From positions 186,001 to 250,000 of the forward strand of contig NZ_LFND01000006.1 in NCBI RefSeq assembly GCF_001045465.1: a stretch of DNA of 64,000 nucleotides, written 5' to 3'. This DNA is from Chryseobacterium angstadtii. Lineage in GTDB: Bacteria > Bacteroidota > Bacteroidia > Flavobacteriales > Weeksellaceae. Shown piece after piece: positions 41,235 to 50,456 of this stretch (positions are counted from its first letter, which is position 1; every line of letters begins with the position of its first letter). Position numbers and translations under genes: made by a program. Below the pieces are notes generated by a model that saw nothing but the letters and a program-made list of their open reading frames with translations, was not told the origin of the DNA and did not search any database.

Positions 41235-43361
41235 ATGAAAAAGTTCTATCTGGGAATATTAATTATGAGTGCCTCTACAATACAGTCTCAAAAATTTCCT
41301 GCTCTTAAAGCTCCTATTGCTGAAAAACAGGAACACATCCGTGAAATTCATGGTGATAAAGTGAATGATCCTTATTACTGGATGATTGATTATTTTAAAA
41401 AAGGAAAAGATTCTACCAAAGTCGTAGATTATCTGAAAGCCGAAAACACTTACTGGGAAGGCATGATGAAGGATACGGAGCCTTTCAGAGAGCAACTTTT
41501 TCAGGAAATGAAGGCCAGAATCAAGGAGAAAGATGAATCTGTCCCTGTTTTTGAAAACGGATACTATTATTATACCCGTACGGAAGCTGGAAAACAATAT
41601 TTCAAATACTGCAGAAAGAAAGGAAGCCTTACCGCTCCGGAAGAAATTCTTCTGGATATAGATCAGCTTGCGGAAGGACATGCTTATTATTCTGCAACAG
41701 GCTTCAGCATCAGCCCGGATAACAGCAAACTGGTTTACGGAGTGGATGATGTTTCAAGAAGGCAATACACATTATTTCTAAAGGATCTGAAAACCGGGAA
41801 GATTACAGATCTGGGCATTAAAAACACAGGAGGTTCTGCGGAATGGGCCAATGATAATGCCACCATTTTTTACACAGAAAACAATCCGGTAACTCTTTTA
41901 TCCGAAAAAATCAAAAAACATAAGCTGGGAACAGATCCGGGTAAAGATGTTACGGTTTATGAAGAGAAAGACAAAACCAATTATATTTCCGTATACAAAT
42001 CTAAAAATCATAAATTCATTCTGATTTATTCCGGAGCTACCACTTCTTCGGAAACCAGATATCTGGATGCAGATCAGCCGAACGGAACCTTTAAGGTGTT
42101 CCAGCCGAGAATGAAGAACGTTTTGTATACCATCACGCCTTTAGAAGATAAGTTTTTGATCAGAACCAATAAGGATGCTCTTAACTTTAAGATCACAGAA
42201 ACTCCTCTGGACAAAACAGGCGTTGAAAACTGGAAAGATTTTATTCCGCACAGAAATGATGTCTTAATGCAGGGTGTAAGTGCTTTTAAAAATTATCTGG
42301 TTTTCAGTGAAAGGCAGAACGGACTTACCCAGTTGGTTATTTATGACCGAAAAACGGGTAAAAAGGAAGCGCTTACCTTTGACGAACCTGCTTACACTAT
42401 CTCTTCGATGGAAAATCCGGAATACAATACCGATAATTTCCGTTTCGGGTATACTTCAATGATTACTCCTTCTTCTCAGTTCGAGCAGGATTTGAAGACC
42501 GGAAAAAGAATTTTACTGAAACAGCAGGAGGTTTTAGGCGGCTACAATAAGGAAAACTATACGACCGAAAGACTTTTCGCAACCGCAAAAGACGGCACAA
42601 AAATTCCAATCTCCATTGTTTACAAAAAAGGATACAAGAAGGATGGAAACAGCCCGTTACTGCTGTATGCTTACGGTTCTTACGGAAATTCTATGGATGC
42701 GACTTTCAGTAGCACAAGACTGAGTCTTCTGAACAGAGGATTTGCTTTTGCTATTGCTCACATCCGCGGTGGTCAGGAAATGGGAAGACAGTGGTATGAA
42801 GACGGAAAAATGATGAAAAAGAAGAATACATTTACCGATTTCATCGATGCCGGGGAATATCTGGTTAAAGAAAAGTATACTTCCCCTAAACACCTTTATG
42901 CTCAGGGCGGAAGCGCCGGAGGTCTTCTGATGGGCGCTGTCATCAATATGAGCCCGAATTTGTGGAATGGGGTTATTTCACAGGTGCCGTTTGTTGACGT
43001 TATCAATACAATGCTTGATGAAAGTATTCCATTAACGACCAATGAATATGATGAATGGGGAAATCCTAACAATAAGGAGGCTTATTTCTACATGAAGTCT
43101 TATTCACCTTATGAAAACATTGAAAAGAAAAACTACCCGAATCTTTTGGTAACCACAGGATTACACGACTCTCAGGTACAGTATTTTGAGCCAGCTAAAT
43201 GGGTATCCAAACTTAGGGATATGAAAACAGACAAAAATGTACTGCTTTTAAAAACAGATATGGCCTACGGACATGGTGGTGCTTCGGGAAGATTTGATTA
43301 TCTGAAGGATATCTCTCTGGTGTATGCTTTTATGTTTAAACTGGAAGGAATTAATAAATAA
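41235..43361 (+). CDS. ptrB: Oligopeptidase B-type prolyl oligopeptidase (S9A)
   Basis: 708 residues with an N-terminal hydrophobic signal (about 1-18). An N-terminal beta-propeller (about 60-420) is followed by the alpha/beta hydrolase domain. Nucleophile S560 is in QGGSAGGLLMG. The catalytic Asp and His are in VTTGLHDSQVQYFEPAKW and AYGHGGASGR. The segment VPFVDVINTMLDESIPLTT is characteristic of oligopeptidase B, which cuts short peptides after Arg or Lys. With the signal it would act in the periplasm. It is the last gene of the run from DUF1599. Confidence 0.93.
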   Translation: MKKFYLGILIMSASTIQSQKFPALKAPIAEKQEHIREIHGDKVNDPYYWMIDYFKKGKDSTKVVDYLKAENTYWEGMMKDTEPFREQLFQEMKARIKEKDESVPVFENGYYYYTRTEAGKQYFKYCRKKGSLTAPEEILLDIDQLAEGHAYYSATGFSISPDNSKLVYGVDDVSRRQYTLFLKDLKTGKITDLGIKNTGGSAEWANDNATIFYTENNPVTLLSEKIKKHKLGTDPGKDVTVYEEKDKTNYISVYKSKNHKFILIYSGATTSSETRYLDADQPNGTFKVFQPRMKNVLYTITPLEDKFLIRTNKDALNFKITETPLDKTGVENWKDFIPHRNDVLMQGVSAFKNYLVFSERQNGLTQLVIYDRKTGKKEALTFDEPAYTISSMENPEYNTDNFRFGYTSMITPSSQFEQDLKTGKRILLKQQEVLGGYNKENYTTERLFATAKDGTKIPISIVYKKGYKKDGNSPLLLYAYGSYGNSMDATFSSTRLSLLNRGFAFAIAHIRGGQEMGRQWYEDGKMMKKKNTFTDFIDAGEYLVKEKYTSPKHLYAQGGSAGGLLMGAVINMSPNLWNGVISQVPFVDVINTMLDESIPLTTNEYDEWGNPNNKEAYFYMKSYSPYENIEKKNYPNLLVTTGLHDSQVQYFEPAKWVSKLRDMKTDKNVLLLKTDMAYGHGGASGRFDYLKDISLVYAFMFKLEGINK

Positions 43362-43576
43362 TTAAATATCACGCAGATTTTGCCAATTTTGCAGATTAAC
43401 AATGACAGAAAATGATATTTCATACATTGTTTGAAAATGTATTTTTAATGTTTACAATCAATTAGGTCCTGGTTTGCTATCAAAATAAACTTATATCTTA
43501 ACCGGAGTAAAATGGGTTAAATCATTACAATCTGCGAGAAATAAAAGAATAAATAATAAAATTACATAATTAGACT

Positions 43577-44338
43577 ATGAGAAGAAAAATAGTTGCAGGA
43601 AACTGGAAAATGAATAAAAATGTCATTGACGCACAGCAGTTAATGATTCAATTACTGAGCTATAAAAATAACAATACCACCAACTGCGAAGTATGGATTG
43701 CGCCACCTTCTTTATATTTAATGATGGCCAAAGATATCTTCGAAAAAGACGAAATTGGGGTATTCTCTCAGGATATGAGCGAACATGAAAGCGGAGCCTA
43801 CACAGGTGAGATTTCTGCTGACATGCTGGAATCCATTGACGCAACGGGATCTTTAATCGGGCATTCTGAAAGAAGACAATACCACGGTGAAACGGATTCT
43901 CACTGCAACAGAAAAATCAAATTGGCGCTTGACAAAGGTCTTATCCCGGTATACTGTAACGGTGAAACCCTTGAACAGAGAAAAGCAGGGCAGCATTTCG
44001 AAGTAGTGAAAAACCAAACTGAAGTTGCTCTTTTCACGCTTTCTGCTGAGGAGATTAAAAAAGTAGTGATTGCTTACGAACCGGTTTGGGCTATCGGAAC
44101 AGGGGAAACTGCCACTCCGGAACAGGCTCAGGAGATTCATGCCCACATCAGAAGCATCATCGCTGCGAAATACGGACAGGAAGTAGCAGACGAAGTGTCT
44201 ATCCTTTACGGAGGTTCTGTAAAGCCTGATAATGCTAAAGAGATTTTCTCTCAACCGGATATCGACGGTGGACTGATTGGAGGAGCTGCTTTAAAACTGG
44301 AAGATTTTTCTAAAATTATTGAGGGATTTAATTCATAA
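43577..44338 (+). CDS. tpiA: Triosephosphate isomerase
   Basis: Glycolytic/gluconeogenic enzyme interconverting DHAP and glyceraldehyde-3-phosphate. Starts MRRKIVAGNWKMNKN with the active-site Asn and Lys. Catalytic His is in SLIGHSERRQYHGE, and catalytic Glu in VIAYEPVWAIGTGETATPEQ. The phosphate-binding GGSVKPDNA and GGLIGGAAL close the barrel. 253 residues, full length. The 215-base spacer before it holds only scraps of the leader words of the ~330-bp repeat (43372-43400). Confidence 0.98.
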   Translation: MRRKIVAGNWKMNKNVIDAQQLMIQLLSYKNNNTTNCEVWIAPPSLYLMMAKDIFEKDEIGVFSQDMSEHESGAYTGEISADMLESIDATGSLIGHSERRQYHGETDSHCNRKIKLALDKGLIPVYCNGETLEQRKAGQHFEVVKNQTEVALFTLSAEEIKKVVIAYEPVWAIGTGETATPEQAQEIHAHIRSIIAAKYGQEVADEVSILYGGSVKPDNAKEIFSQPDIDGGLIGGAALKLEDFSKIIEGFNS

Positions 44339-44341
44339 GTT

Positions 44342-44395
44342 TTGGCTAAAGCCAATTGAATTTATAATTTTCATTAAATGGGCTAAAGCCCATTT
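44342..44395. repeat. Two small GGCTAAAGCC palindromes
   Basis: TTGGCT-AA-AGCCAA (44342-44355) and AAATGGGCT-AA-AGCCCATTT (44376-44395), both perfect with an AA loop. Likely short dispersed repeats after tpiA. Confidence 0.6.
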
Positions 44396-44422
44396 CTACT
44401 GAATTCAAATCATATACAGTCA

Positions 44423-44453
44423 AAAACGGCGGCATCTTCGATGCCGCCGTTTT
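44423..44453. terminator. GC-rich bidirectional terminator
   Basis: 14-bp perfect stem (44423-44436 with 44440-44453), TTC loop, with A and T runs at the two sides. Lies between convergent tpiA and the phytase-like gene. Confidence 0.88.
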
Positions 44454-44468
44454 CTTAAAAAAATCTAA

Positions 44469-45731
44469 TTATTGAATATCGACTATATACATAGTTCCTT
44501 TATCTACTTTTCCTGTTTTGGGAAGTATTTTTGCTTTTGGATTTCCGTTTCCGTCATCCAGGATTCCAAAATCATCATCATTGAAAACCGCCAGTTTATT
44601 GTTTCCTAAATAAACAATTCCTTCAAATTTATCATGTTCATATCCTAATTTTGCCACCAGATCTACGGCTAGCACTTTAGATACGGGCTGTATTCCGGCA
44701 TTGGTAATTTCATCCCATGTAGACTGTTCTAAAGCTTTATTATTGATCTTCATTCCGTCCACCGCCGTAAGATCGGTTCCGTTTACGTCTGAAGCACCAG
44801 CTATACTGATTCTGTATACTTTTTTGGTTCCGCCCTGCGATCCGAAGTTGCCGTCTCTTTCAATCACCAGAAATTCTGTATTGCTGATCGCTGTAATATC
44901 ACATACCGAGTCTGAAGCCCCTCCATTCTGCCTGTACAGAAACTGCTTGGTTTGCCCTGTTGCAATATCAAAAGTGACAATTCTGGTTAAAGTAGTGTTG
45001 GTTGCCAGAGCTTTTGTAGGGACATACATGGTAGACTGTATGGTTCCTACCAATGTTTTTCCATCGGGGGTGATGCACAGACCTTCCATTCCTCTGTTGG
45101 CTCTTCTTTTAGCCAGAACAGCAGGTAGTTTTCTAGATCCGGTATTAACGCCTACAGGACTTATTCTTTCCAGTTCTACTCCTTCTGCATTGTAGTGAAC
45201 AATATGCGGTCCGTATTCGTCAGAAACCCAGAATGTTCCATCCGGAGCAGCCACAATACTTTCACTGTCCAGACCGTAATTATCCGTTCCCAGAACATTT
45301 CCTGACGAGTCATAAGCTGTTTCTCCGGTGCTTCCCATTCCTGCAGGGTTTGGAAGTCCGGTGATAGGCTGGCCTGAAGGATTTTTAAGTTTAATATATT
45401 TAATCACCTCGATGTTTCCTTCCGCATTAATCTTAAAATGCATGATCGTAGGAGTGAAATTCGGAGCAGGGAATTTTTTTCCGTTAAGGTAATCCGTATT
45501 CGGGCCACGGTCGGTAATCACATAAAATTCTCCTTTTCTGGTAGGATGTGCTGCGGCACCGGAACCGAAGCCACCGTTGATGACATCTACCCCATTTACC
45601 GTCACTAGTTTTGAGAAAGGGAATTCCTGAGGAAGTTTACTGTAATTAATATCCTGGTTATTTATCTTGTCATCATCTTTACACGATGTGAGAGCTGTGA
45701 ATACTATAGCCGATAACAGCAGTTTTTTCAT
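44469..45731 (-). CDS. Phytase-like esterase domain lipoprotein
   Basis: 420 residues. Lipoprotein signal peptide ending LTSC17, followed by K-D-D-D: the surface-export signal of Bacteroidota lipoproteins, so an outer-surface location is predicted. The body is a beta-propeller of the esterase-like/phytase-like family: YVITDRGPNTDYLNGK, GLDSESIVAAPDGTFWVSDE, NRGMEGLCITPDGKTLVG and FEGIVYLGNNKLAVFNDDDFG are its recurring strands with acidic metal-binding residues. Probably a phosphoester hydrolase, substrate unknown. Monocistronic. Confidence 0.85.
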   Translation of the reverse strand: MKKLLLSAIVFTALTSCKDDDKINNQDINYSKLPQEFPFSKLVTVNGVDVINGGFGSGAAAHPTRKGEFYVITDRGPNTDYLNGKKFPAPNFTPTIMHFKINAEGNIEVIKYIKLKNPSGQPITGLPNPAGMGSTGETAYDSSGNVLGTDNYGLDSESIVAAPDGTFWVSDEYGPHIVHYNAEGVELERISPVGVNTGSRKLPAVLAKRRANRGMEGLCITPDGKTLVGTIQSTMYVPTKALATNTTLTRIVTFDIATGQTKQFLYRQNGGASDSVCDITAISNTEFLVIERDGNFGSQGGTKKVYRISIAGASDVNGTDLTAVDGMKINNKALEQSTWDEITNAGIQPVSKVLAVDLVAKLGYEHDKFEGIVYLGNNKLAVFNDDDFGILDDGNGNPKAKILPKTGKVDKGTMYIVDIQ

Positions 45732-45978
45732 ATATACCTTTTATGCCGCGAAAGTATAGATTGATTGTAAACTGATTTTAAATTTAATAATAAATATACT
45801 TTAACAATAAGACTTTTACATGAATTAATTTTAAACATGGAAATTAATCCGAATATGATGATGCTTCTTTTCAATCTTTAGCAAATCAAAAAATCAGGCT
45901 CCTGAAATTGATCCGGTATTTAAACAAAAGAAGAAGATGAGATCATAATTCACAAAACGACATCAAAAATTTATGTAA

Positions 45979-45986
45979 TATATTTG
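45979..45986 (+). promoter_or_regulatory. -7 box before the cobalamin riboswitch
   Basis: TATATTTG fits TAnnTTTG and lies just before the riboswitch, which suits a transcription start at the RNA's 5' end. Confidence 0.5.
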
Positions 45987-45991
45987 CAGCT

Positions 45992-46182
45992 GCTAAGGCT
46001 GAACATCTGTTCAATAATAGGGAATCAAGTGAGAAGAAATTCAATGCTTGGGCTGTACCCGCAACTGTAAGCTTTATTAAACTCTCTGTACTTTATGCCA
46101 CTGGACCTACATCCGGGAAGGCGTACTTTGAGAAGCAAGCCAGGAGACCTGCCTTATCTGTATTCGCATCAGGAAGAGAGAC
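45992..46182 (+). ncRNA. Cobalamin (B12) riboswitch
   Basis: Reads as a class I cobalamin element in order: AATAGGGAATCAAGTGAGAA, GGGCTGTACCCGCAACTGTA (the conserved core), CCACTGG, and the B12 box AAGCCAGGAGACCTGCC (46136-46152), then the P13-like GCATCAGGAAGAGAGAC. It lies 70-260 bases upstream of the ATG at 46252 on the same strand. It should reduce expression when adenosyl- or hydroxo-cobalamin is abundant. Confidence 0.93.
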
Positions 46183-46251
46183 ATCTGAAAAGGATTTCAT
46201 CATTTGTCCTGTGAGAAAGTTTCGGGAATAAAACTTTAATTTAATTATATT

Positions 46252-47376
46252 ATGAAAAAGATCTATCTTTTTTTTCTGCTGCTCACTCTGCAGCTATTCT
46301 CCGCCCAGTTTACAGAGAATGACATCAAATTCTGGGTAGGAACAGGCTCCAAAAAAGCTTTTTTCATTGCTGATTTTAACGACAGCGATAATCCTACCTC
46401 GTATGCCTGGGGTTTTCGTTACGATGCGAATAATCTCACGATGGAAGACCTCATCAATGCCATTGATGCAGCGGAACCAAAAATGGAAGCAGAAGTCCCT
46501 TCAGGATTTCTTTACAGCCTGAATTACAATCATCATATTCCCAGTCTGGATGATTACTGGTCTACATGGTCGGGAACTGCAGCTGAAAATATGGCTTTGA
46601 ATAATGGGGTGAACAATGACCCATTGGTGGACGGAAAATGGTACGGAATTTCTTTCGGTTATGGATTCGGGCCCAATACACCTCCTCTTTCTCATCCTTC
46701 TGCTCCTGTAGCTGCTTACAACTCTGCCTGGTACAGTCCTTCGCAAATCACTCAATGGATAGGATCCGGAAGCAATACAAGCCTTGTTGTCATTGATTTT
46801 GGAACCAACAATTCAAATGGTGAGGCTCATTCTTTTGTTTTCGGGATTAAATATAATGGAAATCTCACTGCAGAACAGGCTCTTCAGCTGATTCATGCTC
46901 AGGCTCCTTATTTTAATTTTACATCACTGAACAATCAAATCAGTACGCTGTCTTTAAATAATTTTACAGGAAATGCTTCCGGGGCCGGTACATGGAAACT
47001 TTTTAAAGGAAAAGATCTTTCAAGCTGGAGAGGACAATCCGATCTTTCTCAGGTTCAATTGAGCAATAACGACTGGCTGGGGCTTAGTTTCGGACAAAGA
47101 ATGCCTTTCACGCCAAGAGAAGCATCCAGCTCAACTTTGGCTGTTTCGGATATCGGTAAAAAACATTTCGGTATTTATCCAAATCCGGCAAGTGATTTTA
47201 TCCGGATAGATACTGGGGAAGATATTAAAGAAGTGAATATTTATATGGTTTCAGGGCAGAAAGTACTGACCGGAAATACAGCAAAGATTGATATTCACAC
47301 ATTGAAAGCAGGCGTTTATTTCGTGGAAATTAAAACCTCTCAGAATACGGTGGTTCATAAGATGATTAAGAAGTAA
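46252..47376 (+). CDS. T9SS-exported repeat protein under B12 riboswitch control
   Basis: 374 residues. Signal peptide about 1-18 (ends LQLFSAQ). Two homologous ~140-residue repeats follow: FWVGTGSKKAFFIADFNDSD (about 27-46) with YAWGFRYDANNLTMEDLINAI, and QWIGSGSNTSLVVIDFGTNN (about 168-187) with FVFGIKYNGNLTAEQALQLI. The C-terminal ~75 residues (FGIYPNPASDFIRI to VHKMIKK) are a type A sorting domain for the type IX secretion system, so it is released or surface-attached. Biochemical role is unknown. Riboswitch control suggests cobalamin capture or a B12-dependent need. No BtuB-type transporter is nearby. Confidence 0.82.
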   Translation: MKKIYLFFLLLTLQLFSAQFTENDIKFWVGTGSKKAFFIADFNDSDNPTSYAWGFRYDANNLTMEDLINAIDAAEPKMEAEVPSGFLYSLNYNHHIPSLDDYWSTWSGTAAENMALNNGVNNDPLVDGKWYGISFGYGFGPNTPPLSHPSAPVAAYNSAWYSPSQITQWIGSGSNTSLVVIDFGTNNSNGEAHSFVFGIKYNGNLTAEQALQLIHAQAPYFNFTSLNNQISTLSLNNFTGNASGAGTWKLFKGKDLSSWRGQSDLSQVQLSNNDWLGLSFGQRMPFTPREASSSTLAVSDIGKKHFGIYPNPASDFIRIDTGEDIKEVNIYMVSGQKVLTGNTAKIDIHTLKAGVYFVEIKTSQNTVVHKMIKK

Positions 47377-47429
47377 TAAAGTAGGTAAAACCCGTTATTA
47401 TTTTTTGGTTAAAAAATCTAAAGCAATAA

Positions 47430-47455
47430 AAAACGCACCGAAGCCGGTGCGTTTT
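47430..47455. terminator. Bidirectional terminator
   Basis: 11-bp perfect stem (47430-47440 with 47445-47455), 4-base loop, between the convergent T9SS protein gene and clpP. Confidence 0.88.
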
Positions 47456-47474
47456 CTATATTCCATAAAAGGAA

Positions 47475-48161
47475 TTATTTTTTCTCTGTATTTCTCTGCA
47501 GAACTTCGTCTACCATTCCGTAGCCTTTTGCTTCTTCAGAAGTCATCCAGTAGTCTCTGTCTGAAGACTTTTCAACCCATTCGTAAGTTTGTCCTGAGTG
47601 ATGACCGATAATTTCATACAGCTCCTGCTTTAATTTCAGCATTTCTCTAAGGTTGATCTCCATATCTGAAGCTACACCCTGAGCACCTCCTGACGGCTGG
47701 TGAATCATTACTCTTGAATGTTTCAGTGCTGAACGTTTTCCTTTTTCTCCTGCTACAAGCAATACGGCACCCATTGAAGCTGCCATACCAGTACAGATGG
47801 TTGCTACGTCCGGCTTGATGATCTGCATCGTGTCATAGATTCCTAAACCTGCATATACACTTCCTCCAGGGGAATTGATGTAGATCTGGATATCTTTTGA
47901 CGGATCTGCACTTTCTAAGAATAAAAGCTGTGCCGTTACGATATTGGCTACCTGATCGTCAATTCCGGTTCCTAAGAAGATGATTCTGTCCATCATCAGA
48001 CGTGAAAATACGTCCATTTGTGCAACGTTTAATCTTCTTTCTTCCATGATATACGGCGTAAGATTTGTCGGGCCGTACATTCCCATATACTGATCGGTAA
48101 CCAGACCGTTATTTCCTAAATGTTTTACAGAGAAATCTCTGAAGTCTTTTTTAATGTCCAT
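47475..48161 (-). CDS. clpP: ATP-dependent Clp protease proteolytic subunit
   Basis: Forms the tetradecameric chamber that degrades proteins unfolded by ClpX or ClpA. Catalytic S129 in GMAASMGA and H154 in MIHQPSGG; the Asp lies in the helix after ERDYWMTSEEA-like SSDRDYWMTSEEAKGYG. 228 residues, about 30 longer at the N-terminus than E. coli mature ClpP, as is common for flavobacteria. Stands alone 104 bases after dnaG on the same strand. Confidence 0.97.
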   Translation of the reverse strand: MDIKKDFRDFSVKHLGNNGLVTDQYMGMYGPTNLTPYIMEERRLNVAQMDVFSRLMMDRIIFLGTGIDDQVANIVTAQLLFLESADPSKDIQIYINSPGGSVYAGLGIYDTMQIIKPDVATICTGMAASMGAVLLVAGEKGKRSALKHSRVMIHQPSGGAQGVASDMEINLREMLKLKQELYEIIGHHSGQTYEWVEKSSDRDYWMTSEEAKGYGMVDEVLQRNTEKK

Positions 48162-48265
48162 ATTTCTATTATGTATTATTAACTATTTCGAAGTTTAAAT
48201 TACAACTTTTATTCCTAAAATTTTATAGGACTTTTTGTCACAGATTATCCGCCTGCTCTTTATCC

Positions 48266-50248
48266 TTACCTTTTTCTGTCTACATAGATTCCTTTGATGG
48301 GAGAATATTCTATAATTTCGCTCAGCCTCATGGAAGCCTGCTTCAACAGGGTGATTTTTTTTATCAGCTCGTAGTATTTTACTTCATCTGTTCCGTTGTA
48401 CTGATCCAGCTGCTTGGCTGTTTCTTTGATCAGATAATCAATATACCTGTATTTATGCAGCAGGACATCGCCCTGTACCTGTTCTGCAATTTTGTCTCCA
48501 TAATTGGGCGGATAAATATTTCTGGAGCCCCAGTTTTCCAATTCATCCAAAGGCATGAGTGCATCTACTACTTTGGAAGTAATTTCTTCATCCATGAGAG
48601 ATACAAAAAAGGTTCCGCTTCTCAGCTCATCATTCTGAATTCCTTCTTTTACCTGATTGATGATAATTTCATTCCCTTTTACTAAGAAAATGTACTGCTC
48701 TTCTTCAAAATGCAGCAGAATTTCTTCAATCACCGTAATCTGATATTCCTCGTTTTTTTCATTGGTCCTTTTCAGAACAATATCCCCAAACATCAGCATA
48801 TGGTCTACAAGTTTGCTTTCCATAAACAAAACATCGTACAGATAAGGATCTTCCTTTTCCTCGTCCAGCGGCACCACTTCCAGTTTCGGCAGCGCTTTTT
48901 CCTTTTGCTGCTGATTATGCTGATGCTGGTTTTGAGTGATTTGTTTCTGAACATCAAGCTCATTAAAAAGACTCTGTTCCGAAAGTCCGAATTTATTGGA
49001 AACCTGCTTCAGATACACTTCACGTTTTAAAGCATTCTGAACAAAACCTACCGATTTTACGATATCTCTGATGGCTTCAGCCTTTTTAATCGGATCGTTT
49101 CCGACTTCCTTTAGAAGAATTTCAGCTTTAAAATCAATGAAATCCATCGCTTCATTTTCGATGAATTTTTCGACATACTCCTGCGAATGTTTTCTTGAAA
49201 AAGAATCCGGGTCATCACCATCCGGGAAAAGCAGGACACGGATGTTCATGCCTTCGGTCAGAAGCATGTCTATACTTCTGAAACTGGCTTTAATTCCGGC
49301 ATTGTCCCCGTCAAAGAGAATGGTTACATTTTCCGTAAGCCTTTTGATCAGCTTGATTTGTTCCGTTGTCAGGGAAGTTCCCGAGCTTGCCACTACATTT
49401 TCTATTCCGGACATATGAAGGGCAATCACGTCCATATACCCTTCTACAAGAAGACAGATGTTTTTTCTGGAAATCGCCTGCTTGCTTTGATTTAAACCGT
49501 AAAGAACATTGGATTTGTGATAAATTTCCGTCTCCGGCGAGTTGAGATATTTAGCGGTCTTGACATTATTTTTAAGAATTCTGGCTCCAAAACCGAGAAC
49601 CCTACCCGAAAAACTGTGAATCGGGAAAATAACCCTTTCACGGAAACGGTCGATTCCCGAGGGTGTATTTTCAGGAAATATAGAAAGTCCGGATTTCTCA
49701 AGAATTTCTTTTGTATATCCTTTTTCTTCGGCATACACCGTAAAGGCATTTTTTTTCTCCGGTGAATACCCCAGCTGGAATTTTCTGATGATATCATCTT
49801 TCAGCTCACGTTCTCTGAAATAGGCCAAACCAATGCTTTTTCCTTCTTCCGAATCCCAAAGAATATCCTGATAATAAGAATTGGCAACCTCATGAATTTT
49901 ATACAGCTGATCTTTTTCCGTCTGGGCATTTTTGGCTTCTTCAGAAAATTCACGCTGATCTTCTTCAATTTCAATTCCGTATTTCTTGGCCGCATGACGA
50001 AGGGCTTCAGGATAGGTAAAATTCTCGATCTCCATCAGGAAAGAAATGGCTGTTCCTCCTTTTCCTGTTGAGAAATCTTTCCAGATCTGCTTACTTGGCG
50101 AAACCACAAAACTCGGAGACTTTTCTTCATGGAAAGGACTGAGCCCCTTGAAGTTAGACCCCGCTCTTTTCAACTGAACGTACTCTCCTACTATTTCTTC
50201 TACCCGTATCGTTGAGAAAATTTTATCTATGGTCTGTTTGGAAATCAT
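48266..50248 (-). CDS. dnaG: DNA primase with degenerate zinc-binding domain
   Basis: Makes RNA primers for replication. The N-terminal domain aligns with the usual zinc ribbon, but three of four ligands are changed: the C-x2-H pair is S37-P-F-H40 and the C-x2-C pair is D58-F-S-T61, in KGLSPFHEEKSPSFVVSPSK and QIWKDFSTGKGG. The surrounding fold residues are kept. The TOPRIM core follows (VEGYMDVIALHMSG, LFDGDNAGIKASFRSID, LFPDGDDPDSF) and is intact. The C-terminal DnaB-interacting part (about 430-660) is divergent. 660 residues. I recall the same loss in other flavobacteria, so it is probably a lineage trait. Confidence 0.95.
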   Translation of the reverse strand: MISKQTIDKIFSTIRVEEIVGEYVQLKRAGSNFKGLSPFHEEKSPSFVVSPSKQIWKDFSTGKGGTAISFLMEIENFTYPEALRHAAKKYGIEIEEDQREFSEEAKNAQTEKDQLYKIHEVANSYYQDILWDSEEGKSIGLAYFRERELKDDIIRKFQLGYSPEKKNAFTVYAEEKGYTKEILEKSGLSIFPENTPSGIDRFRERVIFPIHSFSGRVLGFGARILKNNVKTAKYLNSPETEIYHKSNVLYGLNQSKQAISRKNICLLVEGYMDVIALHMSGIENVVASSGTSLTTEQIKLIKRLTENVTILFDGDNAGIKASFRSIDMLLTEGMNIRVLLFPDGDDPDSFSRKHSQEYVEKFIENEAMDFIDFKAEILLKEVGNDPIKKAEAIRDIVKSVGFVQNALKREVYLKQVSNKFGLSEQSLFNELDVQKQITQNQHQHNQQQKEKALPKLEVVPLDEEKEDPYLYDVLFMESKLVDHMLMFGDIVLKRTNEKNEEYQITVIEEILLHFEEEQYIFLVKGNEIIINQVKEGIQNDELRSGTFFVSLMDEEITSKVVDALMPLDELENWGSRNIYPPNYGDKIAEQVQGDVLLHKYRYIDYLIKETAKQLDQYNGTDEVKYYELIKKITLLKQASMRLSEIIEYSPIKGIYVDRKR

Positions 50249-50445
50249 AGTGTAAAATTAAATATTTAGTTTGAAGAAAAAAATTTACTCCCAAAATTAC
50301 CCATCAACTCCTGAAACGTTCCGGAATCTATCCTCATCTGCCAGTAGTCTTTGTATTATTGAACGATGAACCGTCTGGAAGTATCTCTCAGCCGGTTTTT
50401 GACTGAACTGATCAACTATTGATAATATATACATAATTTAGAATT

Positions 50446-50453
50446 AAATTTGC
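50446..50453 (+). promoter_or_regulatory. -7 box four bases before the tsaE ATG
   Basis: TAAATTTG then CAGT then ATG: identical layout to ilv leader peptide 1 (TACATTTG-CAGT-ATG). The tsaE message is predicted to be leaderless or nearly so. Confidence 0.5.
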
Positions 50454-50456
50454 AGT

